A DNA stretch of 64,000 bases from NCBI RefSeq assembly GCF_006782915.1, contig NZ_VCNP01000010.1, positions 1 through 64,000 on the forward strand, in the 5' to 3' direction. A program made the position numbers and the translations under genes. This DNA is from Streptomyces calvus. GTDB lineage: Bacteria > Actinomycetota > Actinomycetes > Streptomycetales > Streptomycetaceae. The first letter of the stretch is position 1, and each line of letters opens with the position of its first letter. Positions 27,618-35,266 of the stretch are shown piece by piece. The notes under the pieces were generated by a model. It saw only the letters and a list, made by a program, of their open reading frames with translations, did no database searches and was not told the DNA's origin.

Positions 27618-28783
27618 GGCAGTTCCTTCAGGCCGAGGTCCGTCAGGAGGTCGCGGGCGAGGGTGAGTTCGGCGGCGATGCCGTCGGCGAGCCGGCCGCG
27701 GCCGCGCGGGCGCAGCTCGGGCGGCAGCGCCTCCCAGGTGTAGGTCTCGACCTCGAGGTGACGGGTGAGCGGGTGCGGGCCGCCGACGAGCCTGCTCAGG
27801 GCGGACTTCAGGACGGGCAGCGTGGAGGTGAGGGGCGCGGTGGGGTCCGCGTGCAGCGGGACGTGGAAGTGGGCGCGCCAGGGTGCCGCGTCGGGCAGGG
27901 TGTCGCCGGCCAGGGCCTCGTCGAGGTCGTCGGTGCCGCGCAGTCCGGCCGCGGTGGCCGTGCGGGTCTGGTGCAGGAAGCGGGGCTCGGCGAACGCGGC
28001 GAGTGCCTCGCGGACGTCGGGGAGGTGGGGTTGTTCGGCGTGCAGGGCGGCGGAGAGCTGGGACTTGACCACGGGCACACCGGCCCGGGCGAGGTCGTCC
28101 AGGGCGGTGTCCGGATCTTCGAAGGAGGTGGCGAGATGGCAGGTGTCGACGCAGATGCCGACGCGGTGGTGGCCGATCCCGGTGAGCGGGGCGATGGCGT
28201 CCCGGGTGGTCTCGACGACACAGCCGGGTTCCGGTTCCAGGGCGATGCGGATGGAGCGTCCGGTCAGTTCCTGGAGCGCGTCGAGGCGGTCGCCGAGGGT
28301 GCGCAGGGCGGTGCGGGCGGTCTCCGCGCGCTGCTCGTCGCAGGCGGTGCGCCAGGCCAGCGGCAGGGTGGAGATGCTGCCCTCGGTGACGTCGTCGGGA
28401 AGGAGTCCGGCGAGGACGCGGGCGAGGGCGGTGGTGTGCTCCAGGCGTTCGGGGTCGGCCCAGTCCGGCTTGTACACACGGTACTTGACCTTCTCGGCGC
28501 CGAAGCCCTCGTAGGGGAAGCCGTTGAGGGTGACGACCTCGAGGCCGCGCTGTTCGAGTGCGCAGCGCAGTGCGCGCAGCGCGGACGGGTCGGTGACCAG
28601 GGCGCGGGCGGCGTCCTTGGCGAGCCACAGGCCGATGCCGAGCCTGTCCCGGCCGAGCCGGCGGCGGACGGGCTCGCAGTGGTCGCGGAGCTGGGCGAGG
28701 ACGCCGTCGAGGGTCTCGGCGGGGTGGACGTTGGTGCAGTAGGCGAGGTGGACGGTGGAGCCGTCGGGGTGGCGGAAGCGCAT
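27614..28783 (-). CDS. eboE: EboE-like metabolite traffic protein (TIM-barrel)
   Basis: A 389-residue xylose-isomerase-like barrel matching the EboE family: HLAYCTNVHPAETLDGV at the N-terminus, VVTLNGFPYEGFGAEKVKYRVY, IALEPEPGCVVE and VGICVDTCHLATSFEDP, whose acidic and His residues would bind metal. EboE was defined in the scytonemin-associated ebo cluster, which is needed to move a precursor to the periplasm; the chemistry is unsolved. It starts 3 bp after the eboB stop and overlaps the phosphodiesterase start. Start ATG at 28783. Confidence 0.85.
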   Translation of the reverse strand: MRFRHPDGSTVHLAYCTNVHPAETLDGVLAQLRDHCEPVRRRLGRDRLGIGLWLAKDAARALVTDPSALRALRCALEQRGLEVVTLNGFPYEGFGAEKVKYRVYKPDWADPERLEHTTALARVLAGLLPDDVTEGSISTLPLAWRTACDEQRAETARTALRTLGDRLDALQELTGRSIRIALEPEPGCVVETTRDAIAPLTGIGHHRVGICVDTCHLATSFEDPDTALDDLARAGVPVVKSQLSAALHAEQPHLPDVREALAAFAEPRFLHQTRTATAAGLRGTDDLDEALAGDTLPDAAPWRAHFHVPLHADPTAPLTSTLPVLKSALSRLVGGPHPLTRHLEVETYTWEALPPELRPRGRGRLADGIAAELTLARDLLTDLGLKELP

Positions 28784-28786
28784 GGC

Positions 28787-29635
28787 TCACGCCCCGCCGC
28801 GCAGGATGGAGTTGCCCTCGTGGGTGGCGTCCGTGGCGGGGACGCCCAGGTCGAGGCGGCCACTGAGGCCGTAGAAGGCGACGGGGTTGCGCCACAGCAC
28901 CTGGTCGACGTCGTCCTCGGTGAAGCCCTCGGCGAGCATCAGGTCGCCCACCTTGCGGGTCTTGAGGGGGTCGCTCCTGCCCCAGTCGGCGGCGGAGTTC
29001 ACCAGCACCTTCTCGGGGCCGTGGTCGCGCAGGATCGCGACCATCCGCTCCTCGTCCATCTTGGTGTCCGGATAGACGGAGAAGCCGAGCCAGCAGCCGC
29101 TGTCCTTGGCCTCCTTGACGGTGGTCTCGTTGAGGTGGTCGACGAGCACGCGGTCCATGGGCAGCGCGGACTCGCGGACGACGTCGAGGGTGCGGCGCAG
29201 CCCGGCGAGCTTGTCGCGGTGCGGGGTGTGCACCAGCGCGGGCAGGCCGTGGTCGGCGGCGAGCTGGAGCTGGGTGGCGAGGGCGGTGTCCTCGGCCGGG
29301 GTCATGGAGTCGTAGCCGATCTCGCCGACGGCCACCACGTTGTCCTTGACGAGGTACCGGGGCAGTTCGTCGAGGACGGGGGTGCAGCGCGGGTCGTTGG
29401 CCTCTTTGGGGTTGAGGGCGAGCGTGCAGTGGTGGGCGATGCCGTACTGGGCGGCGCGGAAGGGTTCCCAGCCGAGGAGGGAGTCGAAGTAGTCGAGGAA
29501 GGAGGCCGGGGAGGTGCGGGGCTGGCCGAGCCAGAAGGCCGGCTCGACGACGGCGCGGACGCCCGCGGCGTACATGGCCTCGTAGTCGTCGGTGGTGCGC
29601 GACGTCATGTGGATGTGGGGGTCGAAGATGCGCAT
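28787..29635 (-). CDS. eboB: EboB-like TatD-family hydrolase
   Basis: A 282-residue metal-dependent hydrolase. Its ATG at 29635 shares a base with the EboA TGA stop. TatD/amidohydrolase metal ligands are in place: DPHIHM at residues 5-10, VGEIGYDS (Glu), LVHTPHRDK (His), VLVDHLNE and VNSAADWGRSDP (Asp). It belongs to the TatD-related branch found in ebo clusters. Predicted cytoplasmic, substrate unknown. Confidence 0.85.
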   Translation of the reverse strand: MRIFDPHIHMTSRTTDDYEAMYAAGVRAVVEPAFWLGQPRTSPASFLDYFDSLLGWEPFRAAQYGIAHHCTLALNPKEANDPRCTPVLDELPRYLVKDNVVAVGEIGYDSMTPAEDTALATQLQLAADHGLPALVHTPHRDKLAGLRRTLDVVRESALPMDRVLVDHLNETTVKEAKDSGCWLGFSVYPDTKMDEERMVAILRDHGPEKVLVNSAADWGRSDPLKTRKVGDLMLAEGFTEDDVDQVLWRNPVAFYGLSGRLDLGVPATDATHEGNSILRGGA

Positions 29636-30381
29636 CAGGACTCCTTGCCGTGGGGGTCGTCCGTGTCGTGCGGCCCGGTGGCGGACTCGGTGAGGGCCAG
29701 CGCCCGGCGCAGGTCGTCCGGGACGGGACGGCCTGCGGCGGTGCGCTCCTCGGCGAAGTCGCCGAGCATGCGGGCGAGTTCGCCGTCGCCCCGGGCGCGC
29801 CGGGCCAGGTCCGCCACCTGGTCGAGAGCGACGCCGGTGAACAGGCACTTCAGTACGGCGTGCCGCCAGGCGTGGGCGTCCAGGTGGCGGGCGCCGTAGG
29901 GGCCGAGGGCGGCGGCGACGAGCCGGGTGTCGTTGGTGCGCAGGGCGTCCTCGACGAGGGGGAGGGCGTCGGGGCCGGTCACGAGGTGCGGCAGGGCGTG
30001 CAGGACGGCGCGGCGTTCGTCGGCGGTGCCCTGGAAGTAGACCCGGGTGAGCGCCTCGGTGTCGGCGCGGGCCGCGTGCAGGATGAGGACGCGGGCGGCG
30101 TCGGCGTGGGCGGGGCCGCAGCGGCGGCCGGCCTCGGCCAGGCGCAGCTCCCACACGGAGATGGGCCCGTGGGTGCCGGGATGGGCGGATGCCTCGTCCA
30201 GGGCCTGGTCGAGCCAGGCGCTGGCGGTGTCGTCCAGCCGTTCGGTGAGCCGTCGGCGCAGTTCGGCGGGCGGCGCGGGGGCGGGACCGCCGGCTGCCCC
30301 TGCCTCCGCTTCCGGGGTGCGGGCGGTCTCACGGGGTGTGTCGGCGTCCGGGGTGGCCGGAGTGGGACGGGGGCGCGTCAT
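29635..30381 (-). CDS. eboA: EboA-domain protein
   Basis: A 248-residue helical protein. A disordered Pro/Ala/Thr N-terminus (1-38) is followed by the EboA domain: WLDQALDEASAHPG, AARVLILHAARADTEALTRV, ADERRAVLHALPHLV, DALRTNDTRLVAAALGPYG and HAVLKCLFTGVALDQV. The family has no known catalytic motif and is diagnostic of ebo clusters. Start and stop codons overlap those of both neighbours, so it is translationally coupled. Confidence 0.85.
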   Translation of the reverse strand: MTRPRPTPATPDADTPRETARTPEAEAGAAGGPAPAPPAELRRRLTERLDDTASAWLDQALDEASAHPGTHGPISVWELRLAEAGRRCGPAHADAARVLILHAARADTEALTRVYFQGTADERRAVLHALPHLVTGPDALPLVEDALRTNDTRLVAAALGPYGARHLDAHAWRHAVLKCLFTGVALDQVADLARRARGDGELARMLGDFAEERTAAGRPVPDDLRRALALTESATGPHDTDDPHGKES

Positions 30382-31352
30382 GGGGTGTTTCTCCCTTCGG
30401 GTGTGGCGGAGGGATCACCGGGCGAGGCGGCGGGGCGGGAGGCGCGGGAGACCTCGGAGGCCGGTGCGGTGGTCGACGCGGCCTCGGCGGCACGGCGCAG
30501 GAAGGGCAGGGAGTGTGCGGCGAAGTGCGGGCCCGCGTGGGAGTGGCGGGGCAGTTCGACGACGGTCAGTCCCTGGTATCCGGTGGCCGCGAGGGCCGCG
30601 AGGACGGGCGGGAAGTCGATCTCGCCGTCTCCGAAGGGGAGGTGTTCGTGGACGCCTCGCCGCATGTCCTCGATCTGGACGTGGCGCAGCCAGGGGCCGG
30701 CGTCGCGCACGCAGTCCGCGGGAGGGAGAGGTTCCAGGCACTGGCAGTGGCCGATGTCCAGGGTGAGGCCGAGCGGCCCGGGGTCGCCGAGCGTGCGGCG
30801 CAGGTGGTGGAAGTCGGCGAGGGTGGCGAGGAGGTGACCGGGCTCGGGTTCGACGGCGAGCGGCACGCCGGCGGTGGCCGCGGCGTCCAGGACGGGGGTG
30901 AGGGTCTCGGCGAGGCGTTTCCAGGCGGTGTCCTCGTCGGTGCCGTCGGGGACGATGCCGCTGAAGCAGTGCACGGCGTGCGCGCCGAGGTCGGCGGCGA
31001 CGCGCACCGCCCGGACGAGCAGGTCGACGCGGCGGGCGCGGTCGTCGGGGTCCGGGTCGAGCAGCGACGGGCCGTGCTTGCGGCGGGGGTCGAGCACATA
31101 GCGCGCGCCGGTCTCCACGGTGACGCCCAGGCCGAGCTCGTCCAGCCGCCCGGCCACCCGGCGGGTGCGGGCAGCGAGGTCCGGGGCGAGCGGGTCGAGG
31201 TGCATGTGGTCGAGGGTGAGTCCGACACCGTCGTAGCCGAGGTCGGCGAGGACGGCGAGGGCGTCGTCGAGCCGGAGGTCGGCGAGGCCGTTGGTGCCGT
31301 AGCCGAAGCGGAGGGCGGCGGGTGCGGACGTGCGGGCGTCGGGCGACTTCAT
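30378..31352 (-). CDS. Sugar phosphate isomerase/epimerase-like TIM barrel in the ebo-like operon
   Basis: A 324-residue xylose-isomerase-like protein with ligand motifs VEPEPGHLLATL, LGLTLDIGHCQC, HVQIEDMRRGVHEH and TVVELPRHSH. The C-terminal ~40 residues are disordered. It overlaps UbiA/EboC and EboA by 4 bp on each side. It is distinct from EboE, so this operon has two barrels of the same fold. Cytoplasmic; substrate unknown, perhaps an inositol- or cyclitol-derived compound given the inositol-phosphate synthase at the start of the operon. Confidence 0.82.
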   Translation of the reverse strand: MKSPDARTSAPAALRFGYGTNGLADLRLDDALAVLADLGYDGVGLTLDHMHLDPLAPDLAARTRRVAGRLDELGLGVTVETGARYVLDPRRKHGPSLLDPDPDDRARRVDLLVRAVRVAADLGAHAVHCFSGIVPDGTDEDTAWKRLAETLTPVLDAAATAGVPLAVEPEPGHLLATLADFHHLRRTLGDPGPLGLTLDIGHCQCLEPLPPADCVRDAGPWLRHVQIEDMRRGVHEHLPFGDGEIDFPPVLAALAATGYQGLTVVELPRHSHAGPHFAAHSLPFLRRAAEAASTTAPASEVSRASRPAASPGDPSATPEGRNTP

Positions 31353-32566
31353 GTCACGCTCACCTTCCTCGCGAACCTCGCTCCGAGCGGGGCGAGTGCG
31401 GCGGTCAGCAGGGCGGGGACGATGGCGCCGGTGCGGGCGCCGAGGCCGGCCTGGAGGGGGATGGTGGCGCGGATGCCGGCGCCGACGGCTCGTTGGGTGA
31501 GCGGAGGTGAGGGGTTGAGGGCGGCGTGGAGGTAGGGGCGTGCGGCGGTCGCGGCGTAGACGGCGCCGAGGGCGGTGGTGAGACCGGTGACGAGGTCGCG
31601 GCCCGGCTCGGCGCGCGGGGCCGGTTCCGTGCGGGAGGACGGGGTGCGGCCGGTCGCGTCGGGGCCGGGGCGCCGCGTGCCCCCGTGGGACGTCCGGACC
31701 CGGTCCGGGCCGGCCGACGGCCGTGCCCGGTGGCCGCGCCTGGTGACCAGCCGGGTGAGCAGGCCGGTCGTGGCCAGGGCCGCGAGCGGCGCCAGGGAGG
31801 AACCGCCCTGGGTCTCCTGGCGGGACACCGTGGTGACGGCGAGGGTGTGGGTGCCGAGGAGGGCCGCGGAGGGCAGCGCCTCCCGGGTGCTCCCGCCGGT
31901 GGCCGCGGCGCCGAGGAGGAGGTCCAGCGCACGGGCGCCGGCCATCGCCGCCGGCCCGGCGGGCGTGTGCTTGAGCGTGAGGTCGTACGCCCAGACGGTG
32001 GCCGCGAGGGGCGCGGCGACGGTGAGGGCGGGGCGGCCGGCGCGCGCCGCGAGGGCCAGTCCCGCTCCGGTCAGGGCACAGGCGGCGGTGAACGCGGCGG
32101 CGGGGCGGATGCGGCCGGAGGGGATCGGGCGGTGCGGGCGTTCGGCGGCGTCCTCCGCGCGGTCCGCCCAGTCGTTGAGGGCCATGCCGGCCTCGTAGAG
32201 GCAGACGGAGGATCCTATGGCGAGCAGCGTACGGGCGTTGGGGCGCATCCCGGCCGCCGCGGCCCCGGCGAGGGCGTCACCGGGGACGGTGAAGAGGGCG
32301 GGCAGGCGCAGCAGCTCCGCCCAGGCCCGCCGGCGGTCCCGGCCACCGGGCGCCGGCCGACCGGCGCCCGGGCCGACCGCGGATGCCGTCCTGTGCGCGG
32401 CCATCCCGTCCGTGCCCGACGCATCCGTGCCCTGCCCGTTCGCGGCCGGACCGCCCGTGCCCGACCCGTCCGCGGCCGGGGCGGCCGGAGAAGACCCGTA
32501 CGCGTCTTCTCCCTGCCCCCGGCCGTCCGTCGCCCTGTCGGGCTTCGGCTGTTCCACCGGACTCAC
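31349..32566 (-). CDS. eboC: UbiA-type prenyltransferase, EboC-like
   Basis: A 405-residue integral membrane prenyltransferase. GTG start overlaps the inositol-phosphate synthase stop. About 75 residues of Gly/Ala/Asp-rich disorder precede the membrane domain, which begins near AWAELLRLPALFTVPGDALA. The first Asp-rich motif is NDWADRAEDAAERPHRPIPS (Mg-diphosphate binding). The second motif is weak (YDLTLKHTPAG), as in UbiA relatives of ebo clusters. A further disordered loop (about residues 285-340) interrupts the C-terminal helices. Expected reaction: transfer of a polyprenyl group to a small acceptor at the membrane. Confidence 0.82.
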   Translation of the reverse strand: MSPVEQPKPDRATDGRGQGEDAYGSSPAAPAADGSGTGGPAANGQGTDASGTDGMAAHRTASAVGPGAGRPAPGGRDRRRAWAELLRLPALFTVPGDALAGAAAAGMRPNARTLLAIGSSVCLYEAGMALNDWADRAEDAAERPHRPIPSGRIRPAAAFTAACALTGAGLALAARAGRPALTVAAPLAATVWAYDLTLKHTPAGPAAMAGARALDLLLGAAATGGSTREALPSAALLGTHTLAVTTVSRQETQGGSSLAPLAALATTGLLTRLVTRRGHRARPSAGPDRVRTSHGGTRRPGPDATGRTPSSRTEPAPRAEPGRDLVTGLTTALGAVYAATAARPYLHAALNPSPPLTQRAVGAGIRATIPLQAGLGARTGAIVPALLTAALAPLGARFARKVSVT

Positions 32567-33723
32567 TGCGCCCCCTCGCTGCCGTGCGCCGCGCCGGAGG
32601 GGCCGTCGGCGTCCCGCAGGCGCCGCGCGAGGCCCGTCAGTTCCGCGTACTGCTCCGCCAGACCGGCCGGCCCCTCCCCCACCGGGTCCTTGAAGAAGAA
32701 GCCGAGTTCGGCGAGCGGGCCGGACAGGCCGGCCTGGTGGGCCCGCGCCGTCAGGCGGGCCAGGTCCAGGACCAGCGGAGCCGCCAGGGAGGAGTCGCAG
32801 CCCTGCCAGATGGTCTGGAGGATCATGCGGGTGCCGAGGAACCCGTCGAAGGCGATGTGGTCCCAGGCGGTCTTCCAGTCGCCGAGGGCCGGCACGTCGT
32901 CGATGTGCACCTCGCCCTCGGGGACGGTGCCGAGGGTGTCGGCGAGGACGCGCTCCTTGCCGGCGTTCTTCGCCGCCGCGGCGGCCGGGTCGGCCAGCGC
33001 CGCGCCGTCACCGCCGCCCAGCAGGTTCGTGCCGGACCAGGCGCGCACGGTCAGCGCCCGCTGGGCGAACATCGGGCCGAGCACGGCGCGCAGCAGGGTC
33101 TGGCCGGTCTTGCCGTCGCGGCCCGCGTAGGGCAGCCCGGAGGACTCGACGAGCGGGGCAAGCGCCGGGTGGTGCAGTCCCGTGGAGGGGGTGAAGTTGA
33201 CGTAGGGGCAGCCGGCGTGGAGGGCGGCCGCCGCGTACAGGGAGCTGGCGGGCAGCGCGGAGCCGACGGGCGCCGGTTCGGTGGAGGCGACGTTGACCAC
33301 CACCGCCCGCTCCAGGCCGCACCGCGTGATGAAGTCGCGGATGTCGGAGGCGAAGGCGGCGATGAGTTCCGCATCGACGCGGGTGTCCCCGGCGGCCGGG
33401 CCGCCGGGCCGGATCTCCCGGTCGGCGGCGGCGAGTTCGGCCGCGACGGCGGACGGCAGACCGGGCGGCAGCACACCGCCGGCGGCGAGCGCCTCCGCCC
33501 GCTTGGGCAGCGGGCAGTCGACGGTGTCGTGCCCGCCGAAGACGAGGGACGACAGGGCCGGCAGGCCGGAGTCGGCGAAGACGGGGCTCTCGGTCACCAT
33601 GCCCGTCGGTGGATGCAGCCCGGCGGTCACGGCGGCACACCCCGCCACCACGGTGGTGGCGACGGAGCCGCGTGCTCCGACCAGCCACACTCCCACACGG
33701 GCGTCGGGACGGGACTCGGGCAT
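32563..33723 (-). CDS. Inositol-3-phosphate synthase family protein
   Basis: A 386-residue NAD-dependent synthase. ATG at 33723 has AGGAGG 7 bp upstream; an in-frame start nine codons earlier lies beyond this site. Family features: VGVWLVGARGSVATTVVAG (NAD-binding), VVVNVASTEP, CPYVNFTPSTG, GRDGKTGQTLL (catalytic Lys region) and IWQGCDSSLAAPLVLDL. The family converts glucose-6-phosphate to 1L-myo-inositol-1-phosphate. It is first in a seven-gene coupled operon, where most ebo clusters carry a 3-dehydroquinate-synthase-like protein. Streptomyces have another such enzyme for mycothiol and phospholipids, so this may be specialised. Confidence 0.88.
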   Translation of the reverse strand: MPESRPDARVGVWLVGARGSVATTVVAGCAAVTAGLHPPTGMVTESPVFADSGLPALSSLVFGGHDTVDCPLPKRAEALAAGGVLPPGLPSAVAAELAAADREIRPGGPAAGDTRVDAELIAAFASDIRDFITRCGLERAVVVNVASTEPAPVGSALPASSLYAAAALHAGCPYVNFTPSTGLHHPALAPLVESSGLPYAGRDGKTGQTLLRAVLGPMFAQRALTVRAWSGTNLLGGGDGAALADPAAAAAKNAGKERVLADTLGTVPEGEVHIDDVPALGDWKTAWDHIAFDGFLGTRMILQTIWQGCDSSLAAPLVLDLARLTARAHQAGLSGPLAELGFFFKDPVGEGPAGLAEQYAELTGLARRLRDADGPSGAAHGSEGAQ

Positions 33724-33843
33724 GGACGGCCTCCTCATCGAATTCCTCATCGGACTGCTCAGCGCACTGCTCGTTCGGTTGCCGTCGGGTGACGGGCCGA
33801 GCGGACCCCGTACGGTCGGACGGAAGAAGGACCGGTGGATGAC

Positions 33844-33875
33844 GGCGGGCGGGAGTCCGGCGTCTCCCGCCCGCC
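33844..33875 (-). terminator. Hairpin downstream of the ThuA/DUF1080 gene
   Basis: GGCGGGCGGGAG (33844-33855) pairs perfectly with 33864-33875, with an 8-nt loop. It begins 6 bp after the stop (33881) of the leftward ThuA-domain gene and precedes the ebo-like operon promoter. Confidence 0.8.
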
Positions 33876-33880
33876 GCCGT

Positions 33881-35254
33881 TCATTCGCCCTGCGGGCCCG
33901 CCGGCGCCGTCACGGCGTCGGCGGTCGCGGGCAGTTCCTTGATCCGGACGTCACGGAAGGACACCTGGTCCTCGGCACCGTGGTTCTGGATGCCGATGTG
34001 TCCGTCCCGAAGGCTGCGCGCCGGATCGGTGTTGGTGAAATCGTTGATCTGCACGCCGTTGAGGAACACGCGCAGGCGTTCGCCCTCCACGCGGATCTCG
34101 TAGGTGTTCCACTCCCCCGGCGGGTTCAGCGCCCGGTCGCGCCGTTCGAGGTCGGCGGACTGGAATCCGTAGACGGAACCCGTGGTCTTCTCGGGCACGT
34201 CGGTGGCGTCGATCTGGATCTCGTAGCCGTTGTCGACGGCCGACCAGGGGTCGTCCGAGGGCGGGAAGCCCACGAACACACCGGAGTTGTCGTCCCCGGA
34301 GGCGCTGGCCATCTTCCAGTCGAGCTTCAGGGAGTAGGACCCGAAGCTCTGCCGGTCGTACCAGAGCATCCCCATGCCGCCGCTCGTGGTGAGCGTGCCG
34401 TCGTCGGACAGGGTGAAGGAGCCGGGCCCCGCCTGCCGCCAGCCGTCCAGGGACGTGCCGTCGAGCAGCGGCCGGTAGCCGTTCTCGGGCCGGCAGTCGG
34501 CCTGGGCGTCGCCCACCGCCCAGCGGATCCCGCCGAGCAGGTGGTCGCGGAAGGCCGGGTCGGCGAAGGACTCCTTGGTGTGGCCGCCGCCGGTGTAGAA
34601 GGCGCGGCCGCCTTCGTAGTTCCGGCACCAGGCGATCGGGTGGTCGCCGTTCATGGTGCCGCCCGTGTACGACTCCTCGTCGAGCGAGGCGAGGACGTGT
34701 GCGTGTTCCCGCGGGTTGGAGCGGTAGTTGTACCACTCGTCGGTGCGTTCCCAGGTGCGGGCGAGTCCCGAGGTGGCCGGGTGGGCGCGGTCCTCGACCT
34801 CGACGGTGGCGGGCTGGATCGCCGGGTGCGAGTGGAAGTAGGCGCCGGCCAGGCCGCCGTAGAACTCCCAGTCGTACTCGGTGTCGGCGGCGGCGTGGAT
34901 GCCGACGTAGGCGCCGCCGCGGTTGATGTAGCTCTCGAAGGCCCGCTGCTGGCGGGCGTCGAGCACGTCGCCAGTGGTGGACAGGAACACCACGGCGTCG
35001 TAGCGGCGCAGGTTGGCCGAGGTGAACGCCTTGGCGTCCTCGGTGGCGTCGACGGTGAACCCGCCGCGCTCGCCGAGCGCCTTCACGGCGGCGACGCCTT
35101 CGGGGATGGAGTCGTGGCGGAAGCCGGCCGTCTTGGAGAAGACCAGCACCCGCTTCCCGTCCTGGCCGGGCTGTGAGACGGCCGGGGCCGACACGCAGCC
35201 GAGCAGCAGGGTGGTGCCGACGACGCCGGTTATCAGTCGTGCCTTGGTTCGCAT
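33881..35254 (-). CDS. Secreted ThuA-domain plus DUF1080 (3-keto-disaccharide hydrolase-type) lipoprotein
   Basis: A 457-residue exported protein with a lipobox-like signal (GTTLLLGCVS, Cys near residue 20). An N-terminal ThuA domain (VLVFSKTAGFRHDSIPEG, GGAYVGIHAAADTEYDW, FYTGGGHTKESF; about 35-250) joins a C-terminal DUF1080 jelly-roll (YRPLLDGTSLDGWRQAG, FGSYSLKLDWKM, DDNSGVFVGFP, EWNTYEIRVEGERLRVFLNG). DUF1080 is linked to hydrolysis of 3-keto-glycosides, and ThuA is related to the trehalose-utilisation protein. It ends the leftward operon with a PKD protein, isomerase and Gfo/Idh/MocA dehydrogenase, a combination typical of 3-keto-sugar pathways. Confidence 0.85.
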   Translation of the reverse strand: MRTKARLITGVVGTTLLLGCVSAPAVSQPGQDGKRVLVFSKTAGFRHDSIPEGVAAVKALGERGGFTVDATEDAKAFTSANLRRYDAVVFLSTTGDVLDARQQRAFESYINRGGAYVGIHAAADTEYDWEFYGGLAGAYFHSHPAIQPATVEVEDRAHPATSGLARTWERTDEWYNYRSNPREHAHVLASLDEESYTGGTMNGDHPIAWCRNYEGGRAFYTGGGHTKESFADPAFRDHLLGGIRWAVGDAQADCRPENGYRPLLDGTSLDGWRQAGPGSFTLSDDGTLTTSGGMGMLWYDRQSFGSYSLKLDWKMASASGDDNSGVFVGFPPSDDPWSAVDNGYEIQIDATDVPEKTTGSVYGFQSADLERRDRALNPPGEWNTYEIRVEGERLRVFLNGVQINDFTNTDPARSLRDGHIGIQNHGAEDQVSFRDVRIKELPATADAVTAPAGPQGE

Positions 35255-35266
35255 CGCAGCCTCCTC

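Noticed and set aside
27569..29899. A long plus-strand open frame opposite the ebo-like operon
   Set aside because: High-GC third positions leave antisense frames open. Composition is Gly/Val/Asp repeats and no start context; the minus-strand genes are unambiguous.
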